Of a stretch of 19,545 nt of DNA, positions 1-6,049 are shown piece after piece (position 1 is the stretch's first letter; each line of letters begins with the position of its first letter). The stretch is from NCBI GenBank assembly GCA_035693145.1, contig DASSHA010000045.1, positions 1 to 19,545 of the forward strand, in the 5' to 3' direction. This DNA is from DASSHA01 sp035693145 (lineage in GTDB: Bacteria > Chloroflexota > Limnocylindria > Limnocylindrales > CSP1-4). A model generated the notes under the pieces. The model searched no databases. It was not told the DNA's origin and worked only from the letters and a program-made list of their open reading frames with translations. Position numbers and translations under genes: made by a program.

Positions 1-22
1 CCGCCGGAGTGACGGCCACGGA

Positions 23-1411
23 GTGATGGCCCCCCGCGTGACGGCCGCCGATGGCGCCGACCTTCTCCTCGCCTGGTACGGCGACGACGTGACGGGGTCG
101 ACCGACGCGCTCGAGGCCCTCGGGGCCGCCGGCGTACCGACGGTCCTGTTCCTCGCCCCGCCGTCGCGCGAGCAGCTCGACGCCGACTTCCCGGCCTGCC
201 GGGCAGTCGGCGTCGCGGGGATCGCGCGGTCGCTCCCGACGCGCGGGCTGCGTGACGAGATCGAGCCGATCCTGCGCGCGCTCGTCGAGCTCCGGCCCGC
301 GGCCGTGCACTACAAGGTCTGCTCGACGTTCGACAGCTCGCCCGACGTCGGAAGCATCGGCGCCGCGATCGACCTCGGCTGGCCCATCCTCCGACCCGAC
401 TGGGTGCCGATCCTCGTCGCGGCACCGGCACTCGGGCGATACACCGTCTTCGCGACGCATTTCGCCACCTATCGCGGGGAGGTCTATCGCCTCGATCGCC
501 ATCCGGTCATGTCGCGCCATCCGATCACGCCGATGACCGAACCGGATCTCCGTCGCCACCTGGGCGCCCAGACGGACCGACCGATCGGGCTCGTCGACAT
601 CCGCGCACTCGAGGCCGGGTTGGACGCGGCCGGTGCGGCCCTCGACGGCGAGCTCGCTGCCGGACGCCGGGTCGTCGTCTGTGACGGGATCGACGATCCG
701 ACCGTCGCGGTCGCCGCCCGCCTCGCCTGGCACCGCCGGCCGCCCGATCGACCCGCATTCGTCGTCGGCTCGTCAGGCGTCGAGACCGGGCTCGTCGACG
801 TCTGGCGAACGGAGGAACTGCTGGGCCGGGGCACGACCGAGCCGGCTGGGGGCCGCCTCGGGCCGCCGAGCGGACCGGTCGTCGTCGCGAGCGGCAGCGC
901 ATCGCCGTGGACCGCGATCCAGATCGGCCGTGCGTTCGATGCCGGCTGGGCGGACGTCCCGCTCGACACCGAGAGGCTCGTGAGCGACCCGAAGGCCGCC
1001 GTCGACGCGGCCGCGGCGACGGCCGAACGGGCGGTACGCGACGGCTCGAACGTCGTCGTCCATGCGGCGCTCGGCCCCGACGACGCCCGCCTCGTCGCGA
1101 CCCGTGCCATTGCTCTCGGTGCCGGCCTCGACGATCGAACGCTCGCCACCCGCCTCGGGCACGCACTCGGGGCCACGCTCACGGCTGTCGTCGCATCGAC
1201 CGGCATCCGCCGCGCCGCGCTCGCCGGTGGCGACGCGTCCGGCTGGGCCGCCCGCGCCCTCCGCGTCGAGGCACTCGAGTACGTCGCCTCGCTCGACCCC
1301 GGCGTGCCGCTCTGTCGCGCCACACGTGTTGCCGGATCGCCCGACCTCGAGCTCGTCCTCAAGGGCGGCCAGCTCGGTTCGGAGGATGTTTTCGTTCGAC
1401 TCGCCGCCTGA
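23..1411 (+). CDS. Four-carbon acid sugar kinase family protein (DUF1537)
   Basis: ATP-dependent kinase of the DUF1537/OtnK family, whose characterised members phosphorylate four-carbon sugar acids such as erythronate or threonate in catabolism. The N-terminal substrate domain shows GDDVTGSTD (residues 20-28), YKVCSTFDSSPDVGSIG (97-113) and the family-typical HPVMSRHPITPMTEPDL stretch (about 160-176). The C-terminal nucleotide domain shows VASGSASPWT (about 288-297), GGDASG (402-407) and KGGQLGSEDVF (447-457). At 462 residues it is slightly longer than the usual 400-430. The frame is open back to the window edge. GTG 23, ATG 26 and GTG 38 are all possible starts, and the GGAG at 20-23 lies too close to ATG 26 to decide. 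Usual partners (a class II aldolase, a PdxA-like dehydrogenase or an isomerase) would lie left of the window. The family call is firm; the substrate cannot be read from sequence. Confidence 0.9.
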   Translation: MMAPRVTAADGADLLLAWYGDDVTGSTDALEALGAAGVPTVLFLAPPSREQLDADFPACRAVGVAGIARSLPTRGLRDEIEPILRALVELRPAAVHYKVCSTFDSSPDVGSIGAAIDLGWPILRPDWVPILVAAPALGRYTVFATHFATYRGEVYRLDRHPVMSRHPITPMTEPDLRRHLGAQTDRPIGLVDIRALEAGLDAAGAALDGELAAGRRVVVCDGIDDPTVAVAARLAWHRRPPDRPAFVVGSSGVETGLVDVWRTEELLGRGTTEPAGGRLGPPSGPVVVASGSASPWTAIQIGRAFDAGWADVPLDTERLVSDPKAAVDAAAATAERAVRDGSNVVVHAALGPDDARLVATRAIALGAGLDDRTLATRLGHALGATLTAVVASTGIRRAALAGGDASGWAARALRVEALEYVASLDPGVPLCRATRVAGSPDLELVLKGGQLGSEDVFVRLAA

Positions 1412-1452
1412 GTTTTGCCCGGCTGCGTGCGCCGATGTGTCGCTCCTGACAC

Positions 1453-1670
1453 GGGTCGCGCCCGGGGGAGCCTCCTGTCCCCCGATGCTATGCGTGGCCC
1501 ACTCGGAGCCGCTGGCCGGGCCACGCATCGAGGTCCGCGCCCTGGGGATCCTCCTGTCCGCCGATGCCGTGCGTGGCCCACTCCTAGCCGCTGGCCGGGC
1601 CACGCATCGAGGTCCGCGCCCGGGGGATCCTCCTGTCCCCCGATGCTATGCGTGGCCCACTCGTAGCCGC
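1453..1670. repeat. 79-bp tandem repeat, about 2.7 copies, each with a hairpin
   Basis: Counting from the shared CCTCCTGTCC, the units start at 1471, 1550 and 1629, an exact 79-bp period. Units 1 and 2 differ at about 6 of 79 positions. Unit 3 matches unit 1 at 41 of its first 42 positions and then diverges. About 18 bp before 1471 match the end of the unit, so the array begins near 1453. Units 1 and 2 each carry an inverted repeat. In unit 1 ATGCGTGGCCC (1490-1500) pairs perfectly with GGGCCACGCAT (1518-1528) across a 17-nt loop. In unit 2 a 10-bp stem (1570-1579 with 1597-1606) is kept. The right arm in unit 3 is degraded. Confidence 0.9.
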
Positions 1671-1754
1671 ACGCCGAACCACACCTCACGGGCGCGAGCC
1701 TCCCAGCCGGCGGTCAACGCCGCTCGGGCGTCCCCGAGCCCTGGGTAGCGACTG

Positions 1755-1776
1755 AATATGCCGTGCATGGCATCGG
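1755..1776. repeat. Near-palindromic direct repeat, copy 1
   Basis: The 22-nt stretch 1755-1776 recurs identically at 1821-1842, 66 bp downstream. Its core ATGCCGTGCATGGCAT (1758-1773) is a near-palindrome: 14 of 16 positions are symmetric around a central TGCA. This looks like a protein-binding dyad or a repeat-element remnant. The core is closely related to the left arm of the adjacent 79-bp units, with 13 of 14 identities to unit 2. Confidence 0.75.
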
Positions 1777-1820
1777 GCGACCGGGGTGGTCTCGGACGCG
1801 GTCATGCCCCAGCGGGCGGA

Positions 1821-1842
1821 AATATGCCGTGCATGGCATCGG
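1821..1842. repeat. Near-palindromic direct repeat, copy 2
   Basis: Identical to 1755-1776 over 22 nt, with the dyad core at 1824-1839. Exact conservation of two copies inside otherwise unrelated intergenic sequence suggests recent duplication or functional constraint. No gene start lies close enough for an obvious operator role, because the neighbouring genes both end toward this tract. Confidence 0.75.
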
Positions 1843-1886
1843 CCAACGGAGGTGAGCGCCGCGCCGCCGCCTCGCGCGACCCCCGC

Positions 1887-2219
1887 CTACCCGGTCGCCT
1901 CGTCCTCGCGCGGACCGAGGCGATCGAGCGCACCGCGGTACAAACGGCTCCCCGGGCTCAGGGCGACCGCGATCCGGAGGTGCGTCCAGGCCTCGCGTCG
2001 GCGGCCAAGCTGTTTGAGCGACTGGCCAAGCGCGTAGTGCGCATAGTGTGCCGACGGATCGATCGTCAGCAGCTCCTCGAAGACCTCCTGCGCACGCTCG
2101 TGCTGGGCGCTGTTGTAGTACGCCCGACCGAGCGCTTCGAGGATCGACATCTTGCCGCGCTCGAGCCTCGCGGCGCGTTCGAGGACGATCGCGGCCTGCG
2201 CGTAGTGGCGCGACCGCAT
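1887..2219 (-). CDS. Tetratricopeptide repeat protein (start probably further upstream)
   Basis: Small TPR protein, probably a protein-interaction scaffold. From ATG 2219 it encodes 110 residues with TPR-like helix pairs, including ALGRAYYNSAQHERAQEVF followed by DPSAHYAHYALGQSLKQLG. A further repeat is cut by this start: upstream in the same frame the sequence reads TPYDLLQRGQELM and runs straight into RSRHYAQAAIVLERAARLE, which together form a complete TPR. No in-frame ATG, GTG or TTG exists upstream before the frame runs well into the preceding gene. A CTG at 2303-2301 lies 8 nt after GGGAG, which would give 138 residues and start 4 nt after the stop of the nicotinate phosphoribosyltransferase gene. 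The start coordinate given here is the conservative ATG. The specific function is unknown. Confidence 0.8.
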   Translation of the reverse strand: MRSRHYAQAAIVLERAARLERGKMSILEALGRAYYNSAQHERAQEVFEELLTIDPSAHYAHYALGQSLKQLGRRREAWTHLRIAVALSPGSRLYRGALDRLGPREDEATG

Positions 2220-2307
2220 GAGCTCCTGGCCGCGCTGAAGCAGGTCGTATGGGGTCTCGTCGATGGCCTCGCCCGGACCATTCGGGCGGTCGTCGCCGGG
2301 CAGGATG

Positions 2308-3330
2308 TCAGCTCCCGCGCCAGTCCTGCAGGTCGATCCGGCGGAGCCGAGGCGAGTCGGTTCGGCCGGGGATGCGGCCGCGCTTGGCGATCGGTCGGCC
2401 GTCGATCTCCTTGATGTCGCCTGTGAAGTCGATCGGTGCCGCGCCCGAGATGTACGAGCCGACCGCGAACGAATCGACCGGCGCGGCGAGGTCCTTGAAG
2501 TAGCGGATCCGCTCCGGATTGAGCCCGCCCGAGACGGTGATCCTGACGTGGCCGAAGCCCGCCTGGTCGAGGCGCGCCCGGATCTCCTTGACGAGGTCGC
2601 CGGTCACTCGTCCGCGCTCTGCCGGCGTGTCGAGCCGGACGCCGTACAGCCGTTCACCGAGGGCCGCGGCCACACGCAACGCTTCCTCGGCCTCGTCCTT
2701 GAACGTGTCGATGAGGACGATGCGTGGGACGTCCGGGTCGAGATCGCGGTCGAAGGCCTCGGCCGCCTTGACCGTGTCACCGAAGATGAGAACGAGCGAA
2801 TGCGGCATCGTCCCGGTGGGCGCCAGCCCGGCGAGGCGCGCCCCCGCAGGCGTCGACGCCCCGACGCATCCGCCGACGATAGCGGCATAGTCGAGGACGT
2901 CGGTGATGTCGGGATGCACGTGCCGCGCACCGAACGAGATGACTGGCTGCGGCGCAGCGGCGTCGACGCACTCTCGCGCAGCGGTCGCCCAGCCGGTCGA
3001 CTGGGCGAGCATCCCGAGGATCGCGGTCTCGTAGAGGCCGAACCGTCGATAGCGCGCCTCGATCCGGAGGACGACTTCCTTCGTCGTGAACGCATCGCCG
3101 TCGTCGAGCGACTCGACGGTGACCTCGGAGAGGTCGGCGAGGACCGTCGCGAGGAGCGTCTTCGCCTCGTCGAGCCCGCACAGGATTCCGTCCTCTCGGG
3201 CGAACACCTCCATCGTGACCACCGGGTCGAGACCCTCGCGCTCGAGGACGGCCTCGGCCCGCGCGAAGTAGACGTCGGCGGAGTCGCCCGACAGGATCTC
3301 GCGCGACGGTCGAATTCGGGCGACGCCCAT
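2308..3330 (-). CDS. pncB: Nicotinate phosphoribosyltransferase, archaeal-type
   Basis: Converts nicotinate and PRPP to nicotinate mononucleotide, the first step of NAD salvage (Preiss-Handler pathway), in the cytoplasm. The 340-residue length fits the short NAPRTase form also found in archaea. Visible landmarks are ETAILGMLAQSTG (101-113), FGARHVHP (133-140), PTGTMPHSL (171-179), DTFKDEAEEAL (208-218), GVRLDT (230-235), ITVSGGLNPERI (264-275) and DSFAVGSYISG (286-296). These line the phosphoribosyl and pyridine sites in this fold. The ATG is preceded by GGGGGAGG with 8-nt spacing, a clear Shine-Dalgarno. The TPR gene follows directly and is probably co-transcribed. A leader of roughly 100 nt holding a hairpin precedes it. 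Quinolinate phosphoribosyltransferase is related in fold, but the motifs favour NAPRTase. Confidence 0.88.
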   Translation of the reverse strand: MGVARIRPSREILSGDSADVYFARAEAVLEREGLDPVVTMEVFAREDGILCGLDEAKTLLATVLADLSEVTVESLDDGDAFTTKEVVLRIEARYRRFGLYETAILGMLAQSTGWATAARECVDAAAPQPVISFGARHVHPDITDVLDYAAIVGGCVGASTPAGARLAGLAPTGTMPHSLVLIFGDTVKAAEAFDRDLDPDVPRIVLIDTFKDEAEEALRVAAALGERLYGVRLDTPAERGRVTGDLVKEIRARLDQAGFGHVRITVSGGLNPERIRYFKDLAAPVDSFAVGSYISGAAPIDFTGDIKEIDGRPIAKRGRIPGRTDSPRLRRIDLQDWRGS

Positions 3331-3389
3331 CAGTCGCGCCTCCCCCTCACGCGCTCGTGCCAGCGTGCGTGCTCACGGCGGGCCTCCTC

Positions 3390-3414
3390 GTTCGCGGCCG
3401 ATCACGCCGCGAAC
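3390..3414 (-). promoter_or_regulatory. Perfect 9-bp hairpin in the leader of the nicotinate phosphoribosyltransferase gene
   Basis: GTTCGCGGC (3390-3398) and GCCGCGAAC (3406-3414) form a perfect stem with a 7-nt loop. It lies after the end of the zinc peptidase gene (3460) and before the Shine-Dalgarno of the next gene. It could be an intergenic terminator without a U-tract, or a structured 5' leader if the TACACT box at 3435-3440 is the promoter. No T-run follows on the minus strand, so an intrinsic terminator is not well supported. Confidence 0.4.
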
Positions 3415-3434
3415 GGCGGCGCTGAGTGGCGGCG

Positions 3435-3440
3435 AGTGTA
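3435..3440 (-). promoter_or_regulatory. Possible -10 box (TACACT) for the nicotinate phosphoribosyltransferase gene
   Basis: Minus-strand TACACT sits in a CGCTACACT context, and the same CGCTACACT occurs upstream of leucyl aminopeptidase (11443-11448). It fits TANNNT and would give a leader of about 95-100 nt. No convincing -35 hexamer is visible 16-18 nt upstream. Confidence 0.35.
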
Positions 3441-3459
3441 GCGCGGCGCATGACCGTCG

Positions 3460-5514
3460 CTAGCCCGGTACCGGCGGATCCGGGGGCGCTGCCAGCGTGG
3501 CTCGCCGGCGGTGTCCGAGCCACCAGCGGACGGCGACTCCGAGAAGCAGCAGCGCGAGCAGGGCGGCGAGGCCGATGCGCAACAGGCGTTCCCGCCCGAC
3601 GTCGGCCGCCGTCAGCCAGGCGCCGCGCGCGCTCTCCGCGTTCGCAACCGCGTCCGACAGCCGGTCCGCCTCGAAGTCGGAACGAGCGTCTGCGATCGAC
3701 GCGTCGGGGGACGAGCCGTAGAGCCCGAGCTGCGTGACGAGGTCCGGGTTCGCGGGACGAGTCCGCTCGGCGGCGACGAGCGTCCGGATCGCGGCGCTCT
3801 CGGCATCCGCTTCAGTGGAGGCGGCGCGGAACCCGGCATCGCCCTCGAAGGCGCGTTCGACCGCGTCGGGGAGACGAAGGTTCGCGGCGGCGGCGTCGTG
3901 AACGAGCGTCGATCGGCGATCGAGGACGTCACGTGCCTGCGCGAGCAGGGCACGCGCCTGCGAGAACTGCCACGCGTCGAGCGCGCGACGGACGCTCGGC
4001 GGCAGCTCCCAGTCCGCGGCCGCGCGAACCGTTGCCGCGTAGTCCTCCCGCGCGGCCGCACGCTCGTCGAGCAGCGGCGCCTCGTCGGGACGCACGACCC
4101 ACGTTCGCCACAGGTCCGCGTAGGACTGGCCCGTCCGCGTCTCGAGCAAGTCGAGCAGGCTTCGCCAGTCCGTCGGCTCGTCGGTCGTCTCCGGATTCGA
4201 GGGCGTCGCCGGCGAGGGCGCCGCGGTCGGTCCCGCGTTTCCCGGCTGGTCGGCGGCCTCGTGCGCGGCGGCCGCGGCCCAGACCTTCGCCAGCCCGTCC
4301 TCGCCGGCACGCTTGGCGATCTCGCGCGCGAGCTGGAGGGTGGCCGCGTAGGCATAGTCCTCCGTCTTCGAGCCCGAATCCTCGCGGCTCACGCCGCCCC
4401 AGGCGTTGAGCGGGATCTTCGCCGCCGCCAGGTCGGCCGTCAGCTTCGGCGGCGTCGCCTTGATCCCGAGCTTCGCTGCGGCGAGCTCCGCGTAATACGA
4501 GGCGAATCCCTCGTCCGCCCAGCGGTCGACGAGCAGTGCGCCGTTGAACCAGGCATGTGCCGCCTCGTGCAGAATGACGAACGGCGATGCGTAGTAGGCG
4601 ACCTCGATCCGGCCCGTCGACGGGTCGAAGAGCCCGGCGTAGCCGCCCGTCGTCCGACTCGCAGCCTCCTGGACGACGAGCCGATCGGTCCGTGGATAGC
4701 GGACGCCGACGAGCTCGTCGAGCACCGGCAGCCCGCGCGTGAACAGGTCGGCGACCGTCCGGCCCCAGGCCGGGTCGTCGCTCCATGGACGGATCGCGAG
4801 GTCCACCGAGCGGCCGCCGATCGTCGCCGTGGCCGACTGCTCCGTGTACGCGGCCGCACGCTGGGCATTCACGAAGGCGAAGAACGAGAGCGGCTTGTCG
4901 ATCGAGCCGCTGCGATACACGAGCTTGCCGCCACTCGCCTCGGGGCCGGGCAGGGAGCCCTGCTCGAACTGGATGTCGTAGCCCGTCGGGAACGTGACGC
5001 TGACCGTGCTGCCCGCGGTCGACGGCGTGGCGAACGCCCAGACCGGGAACGTCACCAGGGCCGAGCCGACCCGAACGTCGCGGGTGGCTGAGCCACCAGG
5101 GTCGGGCAGGTCGAACGAGAGCCGGAAGTGGAACGTCGCGTGCGAGTAGACGCGCTTGCCGAAGCCGATCCGGACGAGCGTGTAGTCCTTCGTCGATTTC
5201 GTCACCGAGACGCCGGGCGAGGCGCCGGATGCCGTCACCCGGAACCCCTTCGCCCCGGGCAGGACCGCAAGCGACGCGCCGTCGAAGTAGTAGCGGCGCG
5301 TCTTCGTGTCGCTGCGGTGGTTCACGGCCGTGGCGTCGATCGTGACGCGGACGAGCCGATCGGCGGGCCGGACCTCGTAGTGGGCGTCGGTGACGATCGT
5401 CAGGTCCGGTGCGGCCGCCGCGACGGTCGTCGCGGCGGCCGGCGACAGCAGCGCACCCATGGCCGCGACGAGCGCGACGAGGCCGACCGCGGCCGTGCGC
5501 CTGTGCCGGGTCAC
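3460..5514 (-). CDS. Membrane-anchored gluzincin-type zinc peptidase (M1-like)
   Basis: Exported metallopeptidase of 684 residues. The N-terminus has a basic MTRHRR stretch and a hydrophobic signal segment (about 8-35). A beta-rich N-terminal region (about 38-245) precedes a catalytic region with HEAAH (316-320) and the downstream glutamate E335 in RWADEGFASYY. That is the HEXXH-(14)-E zinc site of gluzincins such as M1. A Pro/Thr/Ala-rich linker lies at about 423-447. Helical sequence follows, then a C-terminal membrane helix (about 645-666) and a basic tail, so the catalytic part should face outside. The aminopeptidase GXMEN motif is not evident, so it may be an M1-related protease or a degenerate relative rather than a true aminopeptidase. 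The start ATG overlaps the upstream YbjN-like stop as ATGA, implying translational coupling. Substrate unknown. Confidence 0.8.
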   Translation of the reverse strand: MTRHRRTAAVGLVALVAAMGALLSPAAATTVAAAAPDLTIVTDAHYEVRPADRLVRVTIDATAVNHRSDTKTRRYYFDGASLAVLPGAKGFRVTASGASPGVSVTKSTKDYTLVRIGFGKRVYSHATFHFRLSFDLPDPGGSATRDVRVGSALVTFPVWAFATPSTAGSTVSVTFPTGYDIQFEQGSLPGPEASGGKLVYRSGSIDKPLSFFAFVNAQRAAAYTEQSATATIGGRSVDLAIRPWSDDPAWGRTVADLFTRGLPVLDELVGVRYPRTDRLVVQEAASRTTGGYAGLFDPSTGRIEVAYYASPFVILHEAAHAWFNGALLVDRWADEGFASYYAELAAAKLGIKATPPKLTADLAAAKIPLNAWGGVSREDSGSKTEDYAYAATLQLAREIAKRAGEDGLAKVWAAAAAHEAADQPGNAGPTAAPSPATPSNPETTDEPTDWRSLLDLLETRTGQSYADLWRTWVVRPDEAPLLDERAAAREDYAATVRAAADWELPPSVRRALDAWQFSQARALLAQARDVLDRRSTLVHDAAAANLRLPDAVERAFEGDAGFRAASTEADAESAAIRTLVAAERTRPANPDLVTQLGLYGSSPDASIADARSDFEADRLSDAVANAESARGAWLTAADVGRERLLRIGLAALLALLLLGVAVRWWLGHRRRATLAAPPDPPVPG

Positions 5515-6038
5515 GACGCGAGCAGCTCCGCGAGCCGATCCCCGAAGCGGGTGAGCAGGGCGGGGTTGCGCGTTCGACGGTCACTCCGGTCGGGGATCCG
5601 TCCGCCGATCCAGAGCCAGCCCGCCGATTCCTCGAGCAGTCGATCGCAGATGAGCAACAGGCGAGCGAGCGCGAGGCCGAGTGCCTCGGCGTCGAGGCCC
5701 GCGATCGGGAGCTCCGCCATGAGGATCGGGCGCCCGTCCTCCGCGAGCGAGAACTTGGCGAACGGGAACTCGTCGTTCCAGCGCAGCAGCGTCCGGTATG
5801 CCTTGCGCAGCCCGTCACCGATCGGTGGCGCGAAATGGACCCAGACGATGAGCGCGAGGCCGGGATCCAGGATGAGCGTGACCGGGACGTCGAACCGGCG
5901 ACGACCGTCCAGCTCGAGATCCCAGGCGACGACGCCGTCGCGCTCGGTGCGTGCCCGCGGTGCCACGCCGAGCTCGACGAGCCAGCCCTCCACGTCGGCC
6001 GGCGCAACCAGGCCGGGCCTCGCAGTCGTGATCGACAT
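5511..6038 (-). CDS. YbjN domain-containing protein
   Basis: Cytoplasmic protein of 175 residues resembling the YbjN / type III secretion chaperone-like fold. It has an alternating hydrophobic strand section (VAWDLELDGRRRFDVPVTLI, about 42-61), then LIVWVHFAPP and a KAYRTLLRWNDEFPFAKFSL segment. A helical section (LDAEALGLALARLLLICDRL) ends in WLWIGG. YbjN proteins lack an enzymatic motif and are thought to work by protein binding. The start ATG 6038 lies 11 nt after the glgC stop, and the stop overlaps the zinc peptidase start, so the three genes form an operon. The upstream sequence has no good Shine-Dalgarno. A TAGACT hexamer lies 8 nt before the ATG and includes the glgC stop codon. The family call rests on overall pattern, not a signature motif. 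Confidence 0.7.
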   Translation of the reverse strand: MSITTARPGLVAPADVEGWLVELGVAPRARTERDGVVAWDLELDGRRRFDVPVTLILDPGLALIVWVHFAPPIGDGLRKAYRTLLRWNDEFPFAKFSLAEDGRPILMAELPIAGLDAEALGLALARLLLICDRLLEESAGWLWIGGRIPDRSDRRTRNPALLTRFGDRLAELLAS

Positions 6039-6049
6039 CGCCGGTGAGT

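Larger units (their letters stand above)
1412..1886. other. Gene-free tract between convergent genes, rich in repeats
   Basis: This tract separates the 3' ends of the sugar-acid kinase (+) and the TPR gene (-). The open frames crossing it are low-complexity and resemble no known protein. It contains a 79-bp tandem repeat (about 1453-1670) and two copies of a 16-nt near-palindrome (1758-1773 and 1824-1839). The stretch between these and the remainder up to 1886 show nothing recognisable. Hairpins between convergent genes could act as transcription barriers, but no T-tract follows them. Confidence 0.7.

Noticed and set aside
484..1689. Long minus-strand open frame (about 400 codons) across the sugar-acid kinase
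   Set aside because: It is antisense to a gene with clear family motifs, rich in Arg/Ser/Pro, and an expected artefact of high GC. It also runs through the tandem repeat.
1453..1842. CRISPR array
   Set aside because: The 79-bp units repeat along their full length with no unique spacers, there are fewer than three full copies, and no cas genes are present.
2263..3441. Plus-strand open frame of 392 codons over the nicotinate phosphoribosyltransferase gene
   Set aside because: This is the shadow of pncB, dominated by Arg/Asp/Glu/Val from antisense reading, with no domain-like sequence.
3511..5091. Plus-strand open frame of 526 codons opposite the zinc peptidase
   Set aside because: This is the antisense shadow of a gene with an intact HEXXH-E site; its composition is extremely Arg-rich.
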